Assembly: GCA_029573725.1 (NCBI GenBank)
Contig: JAKQDQ010000181.1
Span: 372,001 to 436,000 of the forward strand
DNA from: Verrucomicrobiota bacterium
GTDB lineage: Bacteria > Verrucomicrobiota > Verrucomicrobiia > Limisphaerales > JADLHS01
DNA: 64,000 bases
Reading direction: 5' to 3'
Each line of letters starts with the position of its first letter. Position 1 is the first letter of the stretch. Position numbers and translations under genes: made by a program. Of the stretch, positions 43,333 to 52,380 are shown in pieces. The notes below the pieces were generated by a model that saw nothing but the letters and a program-made list of their open reading frames with translations, was not told where the DNA came from and did no database searches.

Positions 43333-44505
43333 ATGCTGAATGCCCGTTCCTTCATTGAACATCTGCGCCGTCTGAATTACGCGCAATATGCCGGAGTGCC
43401 GTGCTCGTTTCTCAAACCGTTCATCAACTACGTCATTGACGATCCGTCGCTGGATTATGTCGGCGCCACCAGCGAAGGCGAAGCCGTCGGCTTTACGCTG
43501 GGCGCCTACCTTGGCGGACGCAAGACCGTGACGATGTGCCAAAACTCCGGTCTCGGGAACATGGTGAATCCGTTGACGTCGCTTAACCATCCGTTTCGCG
43601 TGCCCACGTTGCTGATCACGACCTGGCGCGGACAACCCGGCGTGGATGATGAACCGCAGCACGTTCACATGGGGCACGTGACGCACCGGTTGCTGGAGGC
43701 GATTGAAATTCCCTGGCTGCCGTTTCCCTCCACCGAAGCGGAAATTCCGGCCGTCATGGCGCAGGTTGAGGCCAGCCAGCAGGAACGGCAGCGGCCCTTC
43801 GCGCTCATCATGAAGAAGGACACCGTCGCCCCCCATCAATTGACGCGTCCCCCACAGGTCCATCGGGTCAAAACCGCGACGGAATTTCATCCCGCCGCGC
43901 CGCCGGCCGGGCGGCTGACCCGCACCCAGGCCATCGAATTGATCCTCGGTGAACTGAGCGGGGCCGAAGCGATCATCGCCACCACCGGCATGACCGGCCG
44001 CGAGCTGTTTACGGCGGCGGATCGCGCAAACCAGCTTTATGTCGTGGGCGGCATGGGCACGGCCTCGGCAATCGGCTTTGGGGTTGCCCACGCGCTGCCG
44101 CATCAGCCTGTCGTGGTGCTCGATGGCGACGGGGCGGCGTTGATGAAATTGGGCAACTTCGCCACCATCGGCTACTACCAGCCCAAAAACTTTCTCCACA
44201 TCGTGCTCGACAACGAGGTGCATGATTCCACCGGCGGACAGCAAACCTCATCACCGGTGACACGGTTTGCGGCCATCGCCGCGGCCACGAATTACCAAAA
44301 CGCGCACGCCGCGGATCACGCGGACGACGTGCGGACGAGCCTGCGCCATTTGCGGCAGACCCCCGGACCATCGCTGTTGCACATTAAAATCAAACCGGGT
44401 TCGCCCAAGAGCATCGGCCGGCCCACAGTGCCGCCCCACGTGGTGAAGGAGCGTTTTATGGAATTCCTGCGGGCGCATCAACCCGCCCCGCCGCCGGCCG
44501 CATGA
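43333..44505 (+). CDS. aepY: Phosphonopyruvate decarboxylase
   Basis: 390 residues, starting 2 bases after aepX. This is a compact ThDP decarboxylase: GVPCSFLKPFINYV, the cofactor-activating E48 in ATSEGEAVGF, TTWRGQPGVDDEPQH, and the ThDP-Mg motif G255-D-G257 to N284 (VLDNEVHDSTGGQ). These match the Ppd family, which converts phosphonopyruvate to phosphonoacetaldehyde and so drives the unfavourable mutase reaction forward. It overlaps the next gene by ATGA. The last ~15 residues are Pro/Ala-rich. Confidence 0.94.
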   Translation: MLNARSFIEHLRRLNYAQYAGVPCSFLKPFINYVIDDPSLDYVGATSEGEAVGFTLGAYLGGRKTVTMCQNSGLGNMVNPLTSLNHPFRVPTLLITTWRGQPGVDDEPQHVHMGHVTHRLLEAIEIPWLPFPSTEAEIPAVMAQVEASQQERQRPFALIMKKDTVAPHQLTRPPQVHRVKTATEFHPAAPPAGRLTRTQAIELILGELSGAEAIIATTGMTGRELFTAADRANQLYVVGGMGTASAIGFGVAHALPHQPVVVLDGDGAALMKLGNFATIGYYQPKNFLHIVLDNEVHDSTGGQQTSSPVTRFAAIAAATNYQNAHAADHADDVRTSLRHLRQTPGPSLLHIKIKPGSPKSIGRPTVPPHVVKERFMEFLRAHQPAPPPAA

Positions 44506-45623
44506 ACACCGACAGACTGCTCTTCACGCCCGGGCCGCTGACCACCAGTCCCACGGTCAAGCAAGCCATGCAACACGATGCCGGTTCGCGTGATCCACGG
44601 TTCATTGCGATGATCCGCGACATCCGCGAACGGTTGCTGCAACTCGGCGGCGTCAGTCAAGCGGCCGGGTATGAAGCGATTTTGCTGCAGGGCAGCGGCA
44701 CGTTTGGCGTGGAATCCGTGATCAGTTCCGCGATTCCAACGGATGGAAAAATCCTGATCCTCATCAATGGCGTGTATGGCGAGCGGATGGCCACCATGGC
44801 CGGACGGCACGGCCTGGCCGCCACCGCGTTGCGCACGGCAGAAAACCAACTGCCGGACCTGACGGTGCTGGATCACGCACTGACGCAAGACCAATCCATT
44901 ACACATGTCGCGGCGGTGCATTGTGAAACGACGACTGGCATTCTGAATCCCATCGAAAAAATCGGCGCGCTGGTGCGTCGGCATCGGCGCCGCTTCATTG
45001 TGGACGCCATGAGCAGTTTCGGCGCCGTTCCACTGGATCTGACGGCGGCGGGCATGGATTACCTGATTTCCTCCGCCAACAAGTGCATTGAAGGCGTGCC
45101 GGGTTTTTCCTTTGTGCTCGCGCGCCGCGAAGTTTTATCGGCAATCGCCGGTCGGGCGCGCACGTTGAGCCTCGATTTGTTCGCGCAATGGCAGGGGTTG
45201 GAGCAGGACGGACAGTTTCGTTTCACGCCCCCGACCCATGCGCTGCTTGCGTTTGATCAGGCGTTGCGGGAATTGGAGGCGGAAGGCGGCGTGACCGGAC
45301 GCGGCCGACGTTATGCGGCCAATCATCAACTGTTAGTTGCGGGCATGCGCAAGCTGGGGTTCCGTCCGTATCTCACGCCCGAAACGCAAAGTTACATCAT
45401 CACCACGTTTCATTATCCAACCGATCCGCGTTTTCGCTTTGCCCATTTTTATCAGCGGCTCTTCGAGAAGGGTTTTGTGATTTATCCCGGCAAACTCACC
45501 CGGCTTGACTGCTTTCGTATTGGCAACATTGGTCGCATCGGCGAAGCGGAAATTCAGTCGCTCCTGACGGCGATCGCCGAAACCTTGCACGAATCGGGGT
45601 TGCCCGTGCCATTGCCCGCGTAA
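44502..45623 (+). CDS. phnW: 2-aminoethylphosphonate:pyruvate aminotransferase
   Basis: 373 residues. It starts LLFTPGPLTTSPTVKQAM like characterised PhnW proteins. D168 (FIVDAMSSFG) contacts PLP, and K194 in ISSANKCIEGVPGF forms the Schiff base. In a cluster with aepX and aepY it should run in the biosynthetic direction, aminating phosphonoacetaldehyde to 2-aminoethylphosphonate. No phosphonatase (PhnX) or C-P lyase gene is near, which argues against a catabolic role. A hairpin terminator follows. Confidence 0.93.
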   Translation: MNTDRLLFTPGPLTTSPTVKQAMQHDAGSRDPRFIAMIRDIRERLLQLGGVSQAAGYEAILLQGSGTFGVESVISSAIPTDGKILILINGVYGERMATMAGRHGLAATALRTAENQLPDLTVLDHALTQDQSITHVAAVHCETTTGILNPIEKIGALVRRHRRRFIVDAMSSFGAVPLDLTAAGMDYLISSANKCIEGVPGFSFVLARREVLSAIAGRARTLSLDLFAQWQGLEQDGQFRFTPPTHALLAFDQALRELEAEGGVTGRGRRYAANHQLLVAGMRKLGFRPYLTPETQSYIITTFHYPTDPRFRFAHFYQRLFEKGFVIYPGKLTRLDCFRIGNIGRIGEAEIQSLLTAIAETLHESGLPVPLPA

Positions 45624-45628
45624 ACATT

Positions 45629-45653
45629 CCAATCAGATGAAGTGATTGGTTTT
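45629..45653 (+). terminator. Intrinsic terminator of the aminoethylphosphonate operon
   Basis: CCAATCA (45629-45635) pairs perfectly with TGATTGG (45643-45649) around a 7-base loop, followed by TTTT. It lies 5 bases past the phnW stop, at the junction with the converging helicase gene. Confidence 0.65.
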
Positions 45654-45667
45654 GGCCCGCACCGGCT

Positions 45668-47803
45668 TCAGGCCACTTTGACCTTCACCTTGTGACCTTT
45701 GATTTGCGCGCGTTTAAGTCGGGACACGATGATGTTGGCGCTCTCCTGGTTCACATCCACGAACAAATGCTTTTCCCGGATGTCCACCGTACCCACCACT
45801 TTGGCGGGCAAACCCGTTTCTCCGGAAATGGCCGTCACGATATCCGCCGGCCGGATTTGATGTGCGACTCCGAGGTTCATCCACAGTCGTGTCTGGTGCC
45901 TGGGCGTCGCGCGACTCGGGCGCGGAGCTTTCTCCGGCGGAACCCGATCGCGTTTCTTTGTGGCCCAAGGTGGTAAATGGGGCGAACCGCCGGACTTCGA
46001 TGGAACTGGCGTTGGCGACTTTGCCGAAGCCGGAATTTCTTCGTCAGAGTAAGTTTTCACCACCGCTGCTTTTGCCGGGGTTGCTGGAGTTTCGCTTTCC
46101 GGGACAAGGGGAGCCGGTGCCGGACGGGGCGGTGCGACACGCGGTTTGGTGGTCGGTGGGAGCACCTTAGAACCGGGAGCTTTCGCTGAAGCTGGCGACT
46201 GCGGCTCGTCAATCACGGTCTTGACCGGGTTTTCCGACGGAGTCGGAGCAGTCACGGGTGTGGTGGCGATGCGCGGTGGCGCCGCCTTCTCCCGGCTCTG
46301 AGCGGCCGCCGTTGCCGCTGGACGCGACCAACTGGAAGGCGCGGTTGGCTTGGATGAATCCGGTCGCAATGGAGGCCGCGTCCGCTCCCGGCGATCCGTG
46401 TGGACGCTGTGATTTTCAGTGGGGTTGCGACGGTCCGGGCGCCGGGTGTCGGCATCAAACCGGGCCGCTCGCTTTGGCGGTTCCGATTTAGTGGCGCCGG
46501 CAGGTTCATCGCCGGATTCCGCCTGCAGGAGCGTCAGGCAGGCACTGGCGATATCCGCAGAAGAAAAGCCTTCTTCCAACAAGCGTTCCACCAAAAATTC
46601 ATTGCGTTTGCCGTCGCCCGCCAGCAGGGCGGCGCGGATTTTGCCGAGGAACAAGTCCGCCCGCGCGTCTTCCACCTCGGCAGTGGTGGGGATGCGTCCG
46701 CGCTGCAGCCGCTGGTTGGTATAGCGCTCAATGTTGCGGATTTGAAACAACTCGCGCCCGGAGACAAATGAAATCGCCCGCCCGCTGCGTCCCGCCCGTC
46801 CGGTGCGGCCGATGCGATGCACGTAATCCTCCACGTCGTAGGGCAGATCGTAATTGAACACCACCTGCACGTCGTCCACGTCAATCCCCCGCGCGGCGAT
46901 GTCCGTGGCCACCAGGAATTTCATCGCCGACTTGCGGAACTTGTTCATGACCCGATCGCGCATGGCCTGGGTCATGTCGCCATGCAACCGGTCGGCTTGA
47001 TATCCCTGCGCCTCCAGGGCGTCCACAAGATCATCCACCATGCGCTTGGTGTTGCAGAAAATGATGCCCAGTTGGAGATCGTGCAAATCAATCAGGCGCG
47101 TGAGCAATTCCACCTTGAAGCGCCGGTCCACCTCGTAATAAATCTGCTCCACCGTCGCCACGGTGACCGCTTTTTGCTCGATGTGGATGCTTTGCGGTGT
47201 CCGCGCGTATTGTGCGATCAACTCGCGGATCGGCCGCGGCATGGTGGCCGAGAAAAAGGCGGTCTGCCGCTCCGCCGGCACGGTTTGCAGAATGGCCTCG
47301 ATGTCTTCACGAAAGCCCATGTCCAGCATGACATCCGCCTCGTCCAGCACGACCATTTTGACCGCGTCCAGCCGCAGGGTGCCGCGGCGCAGATGGTCGA
47401 GCAATCGTCCAGGCGTGCCGATGACGATTTGCGCGCCCTGGTTGAGGCCGTAGAACTGGCGCTCGTAAGATTGTCCTCCGTAGATGGGCAGCGCCTGAAT
47501 TCCGCGTTTGAACAGCGCGAGTTTGTGAATCTCGCCCGAAACCTGCACCGCCAACTCGCGCGTGGGACAAAGGATCAAGACCTGCACCGCGCGCAAATTC
47601 GGATCGGTCTTTTCAATGGCGGGGATGCCGAACGCCGCCGTTTTTCCGGAGCCGGTTTGCGATTGACCCACCAGATCGCGCCCCGACAAAAGCACGGGAA
47701 TGGATTCGGCCTGAATGGGTGAGGCCTGTTCGAAGCCCAGCCTGGCGACGGCCTTGAGCAGTTCCGGAGAGAGGCCGAGCTCGGCAAAGGATTTGGATGT
47801 CAT
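45668..47803 (-). CDS. DEAD-box RNA helicase (CsdA/DbpA type)
   Basis: 711 residues. The Q motif lies in GFEQASPIQAESIP, Walker A is SQTGSGKT (48-55), then VVLDEADVMLD, FFSATMPRP, and HRIGRTGRAGR in lobe two. A long Pro/Ala/Ser/Lys linker (about 430-630), likely disordered, leads to a DbpA-type RNA-binding domain (HQIRPADIVTAISGETGLP ... VDIREKHLFVDV). Such helicases remodel ribosomal RNA during assembly or help at low temperature. The linker is longer than in E. coli DeaD. Confidence 0.93.
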   Translation of the reverse strand: MTSKSFAELGLSPELLKAVARLGFEQASPIQAESIPVLLSGRDLVGQSQTGSGKTAAFGIPAIEKTDPNLRAVQVLILCPTRELAVQVSGEIHKLALFKRGIQALPIYGGQSYERQFYGLNQGAQIVIGTPGRLLDHLRRGTLRLDAVKMVVLDEADVMLDMGFREDIEAILQTVPAERQTAFFSATMPRPIRELIAQYARTPQSIHIEQKAVTVATVEQIYYEVDRRFKVELLTRLIDLHDLQLGIIFCNTKRMVDDLVDALEAQGYQADRLHGDMTQAMRDRVMNKFRKSAMKFLVATDIAARGIDVDDVQVVFNYDLPYDVEDYVHRIGRTGRAGRSGRAISFVSGRELFQIRNIERYTNQRLQRGRIPTTAEVEDARADLFLGKIRAALLAGDGKRNEFLVERLLEEGFSSADIASACLTLLQAESGDEPAGATKSEPPKRAARFDADTRRPDRRNPTENHSVHTDRRERTRPPLRPDSSKPTAPSSWSRPAATAAAQSREKAAPPRIATTPVTAPTPSENPVKTVIDEPQSPASAKAPGSKVLPPTTKPRVAPPRPAPAPLVPESETPATPAKAAVVKTYSDEEIPASAKSPTPVPSKSGGSPHLPPWATKKRDRVPPEKAPRPSRATPRHQTRLWMNLGVAHQIRPADIVTAISGETGLPAKVVGTVDIREKHLFVDVNQESANIIVSRLKRAQIKGHKVKVKVA

Positions 47804-47919
47804 AGTGTGGATCGCCCTGGCGATTGCGGCCCAACGTAGCAGCCCTGCAATCCAAACGAGAGCGAAATTTTATCGCGCGCGGGTCGGCCTCACCGGAGTG
47901 CCGCCGGGGTGCGCCAGTC

Positions 47920-49242
47920 TCAGAGGAGGTTCGCGGCCAGTTCCGCCAATTCCGAGCGCTCGCCTTTCTGCAGTTCGACGTGCGCGGCGACGGATTCCGG
48001 ACGGAATTTGCTGACGATGTAGTTGAATCCGTTCGAGGAACTGTCCACGTAGGGATTGTCAATCTGGTACGGATCCCCCGTGAAGACGATCTTGGTGCCG
48101 TTGCCGACGCGGGTCACAATGGTCTTGACCTCCAGCGGCGTCAGGTTTTGCGCCTCGTCAATGATCATGAACTGGTTCGCAATGCTGCGGCCGCGGATGT
48201 AGCTCAACGCCTCCACCACGATGCTGCCGCTGCGCATCAGGTCGGTGCTGCGGCGATGGTCGTGGCCCATGTTGAGGTCGCTCAGCATTTCCAGCGCGTC
48301 GTGAATGGGCTGCATCCACGGCGCAAGTTTTTCCTCCAACGAGCCCGGCAGGAAGCCGAGTTCCTTCCCCATGGAAATCGTGGGGCGGGCGACCACCACG
48401 CGGCGAAATTCGCGATCCTGCACGGTGCGCTTCAAGCCGGCGGCCATGGCCAGCAGTGTCTTGCCGGTGCCCGCCTTGCCCATGAGCGTGACGAGCTTCA
48501 CGCGATCGTCGAGCAGGGCGTCCAGGGCGTAGTGTTGCTCGCGGTTCCGCGGTTTGATGCCCCACACGCCGTCGCGCGCGTCGAGGATGGGCACGAGCCG
48601 GTCGCCGGCGGCGTTCACCTTGGTCAAGGCGCACTTCTTCGGATTGGTTTCATCCACCAACGTGCAGTACTCATTGGGAAAATAAATTTTACCGTCGTGA
48701 ACCTCCAATTCGCCGTTGGCGCGGAACGCGGCCAGCCGTTGTGGACTGGTCTGAATTTCCACCATGCCTGTGTAGAGGTCCTTGATGTACACCCGGTCCG
48801 TTTCGTAGTCCTCGGCGTCCAGGCCCAGGGCGTCCGCCTTGATCCGCAAATTGATGTCCTTCGAGACGAGAATGGTTTTGTGCCGGGGTTCAGTCCGTTG
48901 CAACGTCCGGGCAATGGCGAGAATCTTGTTGTCCGCGCTCAAGGAATTGCCCGGGGTCTTGCCGTTCCCATTCCCGTTGGTCAAACGGCGTCTCGGCACG
49001 GCGATGCGCAGTTTGCCGCCGGTCGGCAGCCTCACCCCGTCGCTCAGACTGCCCTGGGCGCGATAGGCGTCCAGCAGGCGCGAAACCGAGCGGGCGTTCT
49101 GCCCCAGCTCGGAGGGCTCGCGTTTGAACCGGTCAATTTCCTCGATGACTTCAATGGGAATGAGTACGTTGTTCTCGCGGAAATTGAGCAAGGAATTCGG
49201 ATCGTGCAGCAGCACATTGGTGTCGAGAATGTAATTCTTCAC
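47920..49242 (-). CDS. PIN domain-PhoH ATPase fusion (YlaK/PhoH2-like)
   Basis: 440 residues from the GTG at 49242, which overlaps the GST stop as GTGA and starts VKNYILDTNVLLHDPNSL; an ATG 15 codons upstream would read inside the GST gene. The PIN nuclease-like domain (about 1-140) shows DTNVLLHD, IEEIDRFKRE and ILVSKDINLRIKAD acid positions. The PhoH domain has Walker A LMGKAGTGKTLLAM, Walker B MIIDEAQNLTPLEVK and VFTGDPYQID. PhoH2 proteins couple RNA unwinding to cleavage; the cellular role here is not known. Confidence 0.9.
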   Translation of the reverse strand: MKNYILDTNVLLHDPNSLLNFRENNVLIPIEVIEEIDRFKREPSELGQNARSVSRLLDAYRAQGSLSDGVRLPTGGKLRIAVPRRRLTNGNGNGKTPGNSLSADNKILAIARTLQRTEPRHKTILVSKDINLRIKADALGLDAEDYETDRVYIKDLYTGMVEIQTSPQRLAAFRANGELEVHDGKIYFPNEYCTLVDETNPKKCALTKVNAAGDRLVPILDARDGVWGIKPRNREQHYALDALLDDRVKLVTLMGKAGTGKTLLAMAAGLKRTVQDREFRRVVVARPTISMGKELGFLPGSLEEKLAPWMQPIHDALEMLSDLNMGHDHRRSTDLMRSGSIVVEALSYIRGRSIANQFMIIDEAQNLTPLEVKTIVTRVGNGTKIVFTGDPYQIDNPYVDSSSNGFNYIVSKFRPESVAAHVELQKGERSELAELAANLL

Positions 49243-49910
49243 GTGACGAATTGAGTCAGCCGGGCGGCGGTGATCCGGCAGTACCACTGATGCAGCTGCG
49301 GCAGTCGTGCCGGCCAGGCGTAATGGCCGGAATACAGAAAGTTGTCCAGCAGGCCGAGCAGGTCGAAGTCCACAAAGCTGGGTCGGTCGCGCAGGAGAAA
49401 CGGACGATGCATCACCATGCGCTCGAACGGCGTCAGTTTCGCCACCAATCCGGCCAGCAGGGACGCGCGTTGCGCGCGCCAGGCCTCAATGCAACCACGA
49501 CCAAACTTGCGTTCTTTATGGCGAAGGAACGAAAGCTGGCCGGCTTGAGCCACAAACTCGCGATAGTAGATGTCGTTCAGCTTGAACGTCAGGCTTTCGA
49601 TCTCCCCTTCGAGGTATTGCCAGAGGATGATCTGCTCGCCTTCACGTTCACGCGGAAACAAGTTCAGCTTGAATTTCCGATCCAGATATTTGCCGATGAC
49701 CTGGGAAGTCTCGTCGGTCTCAAAGACCACGCGCGTTCCATCGCGCAGGATGGGAACGCCGTAATAGCGTGCCTTGGTAAGTTTCCAGATGCGCGCCCGG
49801 TCGCCGATACATTGGAGGTTGGTGGTTTTGAAACGAACTCCGGCAAACCGCAGAATGTGGCGCTGCACCAGGCAGAACGGGCTCCACGGGAACTGAATCA
49901 ACTCAATCAT
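49239..49910 (-). CDS. Glutathione S-transferase family protein
   Basis: 223 residues. The thioredoxin-like N-domain begins MIELIQFPWSPFCLVQRHIL, with SPFC at the position of the catalytic Ser/Cys, and has the cis-Pro loop YYGVPILRDG and the ETDETSQVIGKYLD helix. An all-helical C-domain follows with DRPSFVDFDLLGLLDNF. Verrucomicrobia generally do not make much glutathione, so the thiol substrate is uncertain. It is coupled to the PIN-PhoH gene by a GTGA overlap. Confidence 0.8.
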   Translation of the reverse strand: MIELIQFPWSPFCLVQRHILRFAGVRFKTTNLQCIGDRARIWKLTKARYYGVPILRDGTRVVFETDETSQVIGKYLDRKFKLNLFPREREGEQIILWQYLEGEIESLTFKLNDIYYREFVAQAGQLSFLRHKERKFGRGCIEAWRAQRASLLAGLVAKLTPFERMVMHRPFLLRDRPSFVDFDLLGLLDNFLYSGHYAWPARLPQLHQWYCRITAARLTQFVT

Positions 49911-50049
49911 TTCAAAACCACGTTACGTCAGACATCGGCAACATGTTGGGAGGGGCCGCATCCGGTGACAAGCCGAAGTTTTCTGAAGCGCCGTTGCGTG
50001 GGGCTTTGGCGATGAAAAAAATTCACGCGAAATCGCGCCGGTCAAAGCC

Positions 50050-51228
50050 TCACTTTTTCGACAGGGCTTCAAACAGCGTCACAAAACATCTGGCTGAATC
50101 CGCCCCGCGATCTTTTTCGCGGAACGCGCCGGACTGCACCACGGCATACGCGTTGACAAACTCCGGCACGCTGCACCAGGTGGTTTGCACCATGCCCAGG
50201 GCGTGCCGCGCCAGTTGGGGATCAGCGCGCAGGGCGCGCATTTGCGCCAGTTGTTCCAGCGCCACCTGGGGGCGACGCCACGGACACGTCACCACATCAA
50301 ATCCTTTTTCGGCAAACCACTTCGCCGTTGGCGCGGGCGCTTCGTAATGCCAGTCGCAGATTGTCAGGTCCCTGGGCACCCGGTCAATTGCCGGGGCCGT
50401 GCCGTTGTCACTGGCCTCCCATTTGCCCAGCCGGGTGGTTTTCGCATCCAGAAACCGGTCTCCCCAGATCCAGGTGCGGCAACCTTGTGCCTTCAGATGG
50501 GCATGCAACCGGTTGACTTCATCCGCAAACAGCTGAGCCGGATCCTTGCCTTGGCAGCGCGGGCAGTCGGGATCCGCCAGAATAAAAACCTCATCCATGC
50601 CGACATGGAACGCCTTGGCCTCGCAGACTTTGATCAATTCATCCATCAAAGCGAACACGACGTCATGCACCTGCGGATGTAACGGACAATAACTGCGACA
50701 GTAAATCCCCTTGTTTTCCGGATATTTACCCGGCGTTTCATCAAACTCGGGATGCTTGTCCAGCAGGCGGCCATTGTATTGGGCCCAGGATTGATGCCCC
50801 AAACAATTGATTTGTGGAATCAACTCGATGCCCTTTTCCCGACACGCTTGCAGCACTTGCTTAAGCTCCACTTCGCCCATGGCCGACGAATCGGCAAATT
50901 CTGGAAGCGACGTGTAATCGTACTGGTAACCTATCTCCAAGATCAGCGTGTTCACGTCCATTTTGGGCAGTTCCTGGCGAATGAACGTGAGCAGTTGTGG
51001 CGTTGCCGACTTTGCCGGAGCGGAGAGGTGCAGACCACGAATGGGCAGGACGCCGGCCGAGGGGCGCTCGGCGGGGGCGGCGGGGGCGGCGGGGGCGCCG
51101 ACCCCCAGCCAACCCAAGACGATGCGCAGCGCGAGGGCGCACTGCCAGTTCCGGCTTCGGGCGACAGCGATTGGGAGGAAATTCCGCAGGGTGGTCATGA
51201 TTGTCGTCAGGGGCGCTTCGGTGGTCAT
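50050..51228 (-). CDS. Exported GH20-like beta-N-acetylhexosaminidase
   Basis: 392 residues from the ATG at 51228; an ATG at 51198 is an alternative. A signal-like segment (about 25-45, Ala/Pro-rich after it) precedes the barrel. The catalytic pair is D212-E213 in FHVGMDEVF, with LIPQINCLGHQSW at an earlier strand and WIWGDRFLDA and VTCPWRRPQ later, matching GH20. It should release terminal GlcNAc or GalNAc from glycans. It is last in the operon with the sialidase and ABC importer, 126 bases after the binding-protein gene. Confidence 0.82.
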   Translation of the reverse strand: MTTEAPLTTIMTTLRNFLPIAVARSRNWQCALALRIVLGWLGVGAPAAPAAPAERPSAGVLPIRGLHLSAPAKSATPQLLTFIRQELPKMDVNTLILEIGYQYDYTSLPEFADSSAMGEVELKQVLQACREKGIELIPQINCLGHQSWAQYNGRLLDKHPEFDETPGKYPENKGIYCRSYCPLHPQVHDVVFALMDELIKVCEAKAFHVGMDEVFILADPDCPRCQGKDPAQLFADEVNRLHAHLKAQGCRTWIWGDRFLDAKTTRLGKWEASDNGTAPAIDRVPRDLTICDWHYEAPAPTAKWFAEKGFDVVTCPWRRPQVALEQLAQMRALRADPQLARHALGMVQTTWCSVPEFVNAYAVVQSGAFREKDRGADSARCFVTLFEALSKK

Positions 51229-51354
51229 TGGTTTGCGACCATCAATGCCAGCCTGCGCCGGGTCGTCAAGCGGCAATATCCGGGGTTCACGCGTTCGGCA
51301 TTCCGGCGCAGCAACCGGTCCGAAATGCCGTGGCCGGTCGGGCGGCGCGTCCGT

Positions 51355-52365
51355 TCAGAAATCGAACTGGTCAATGTTGTCCCGTGTGAACACCACGGGT
51401 TTGCCCAGCAGGATATTGTCGCCCACGATGGGTAATGTGCCCAAAGTCCCGGCCTGCAGGGAGGCATCGCCCGGCTTGAGAGTGCCGCGCGCCAAGGCGT
51501 GCGCCGCATAAATGGTGAGGTAGCCCAGGTTTTCGGTGTTCCACAAAATCACACTGGCGGTCACCCCTTCGTGAACATAACGCCGGTTTTCACTGGGCAA
51601 TCCCAAACCGAGGACCTGCACTTTGCCGGCTTTGCCGGCCTGTTTCACCGCCTCCGCCGCGCCGGGCACCGCCGGGGAACAAATGGCCATGATGCATTTC
51701 AAATCCGGATTGGCGCTGAGCAGGGCGGTCGCCTCACTTTGCGCCTTGTCCTTGAGGTCGTCGCAGGGGCGCAGGGCGATCATCCGCATGTGCGGGTATT
51801 TTTCCGCCCGGCGGGCTTCAATGTATTTCTGCCATTCAATCATGTTTGCCGCCGTCAGGCTGGCCGTGATGATGGCAAACTCGCCTTCGCCGCCGCACAA
51901 GCGCGCCGCCTCATCCATCAACGTGAAGCCAATGCCCTCCGGCGTGGCCTGGTTGACGAAGAAATCCCGCGCGTCGGGCCGGGCATCTGCATCGTAGGTG
52001 ACCACTTTGATGCCCTTGTTTCGGGCGCGGCGCAGCGCGGTGGAGATGCCCTCGCGATTCTCACAGGCCACCGCAATCACATCCACTCCCATCGTGATCC
52101 AGTTTTCCACGATTTCATTTTGCCGGGCGGGGTCGGGATCGGTGGGCCCGTCGAAGAGCAGTTCCACCCCCAATTCCTGCACCGCCCGGTCCGCGCCGGC
52201 TTTGCAGGAAATGAAATAGGCATTCCCCTTGGATTTGGGCATCAGCGCGATGGAGATCTTTTTTACGCCCGCCGGGAGGGAATCACCGTTCGGGCCGGAA
52301 CTTTTGCCGCAACCGGCCAGGAAACCCAGGCCGGCCAGCATCAATGGCAACAGAAATTTTTTCAT
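51355..52365 (-). CDS. Sugar ABC transporter substrate-binding lipoprotein (RhaS/LsrB type)
   Basis: 336 residues from the ATG at 52365 (MKKFLLPLMLAG); the frame opens 5 codons earlier without a better start. The lipobox LAGC places the acylated cysteine at C19. The periplasmic-binding type 1 fold shows ISIALMPKSKGNAYFISCK, GVDVIAVACENREGISTAL, GIKVVTYDADARP and VLGLGLPSENRRYV, as in rhamnose and autoinducer-2 binding proteins. It delivers a sugar to the two permeases encoded directly upstream. Confidence 0.87.
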   Translation of the reverse strand: MKKFLLPLMLAGLGFLAGCGKSSGPNGDSLPAGVKKISIALMPKSKGNAYFISCKAGADRAVQELGVELLFDGPTDPDPARQNEIVENWITMGVDVIAVACENREGISTALRRARNKGIKVVTYDADARPDARDFFVNQATPEGIGFTLMDEAARLCGGEGEFAIITASLTAANMIEWQKYIEARRAEKYPHMRMIALRPCDDLKDKAQSEATALLSANPDLKCIMAICSPAVPGAAEAVKQAGKAGKVQVLGLGLPSENRRYVHEGVTASVILWNTENLGYLTIYAAHALARGTLKPGDASLQAGTLGTLPIVGDNILLGKPVVFTRDNIDQFDF

Positions 52366-52380
52366 GGCAAAACCGTGCAT

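Noticed and set aside
44502-45623. Reading phnW as part of phosphonate breakdown
   Set aside because: It is coupled to PEP mutase and phosphonopyruvate decarboxylase genes, and no phosphonatase or C-P lyase is nearby, so the biosynthetic direction is favoured.
50011-50040. Possible terminator after the GH20 gene (minus strand)
   Set aside because: There is a T-run, but the CGCG/CGCG stem is only 4-5 bases with a very small loop, too weak to call.
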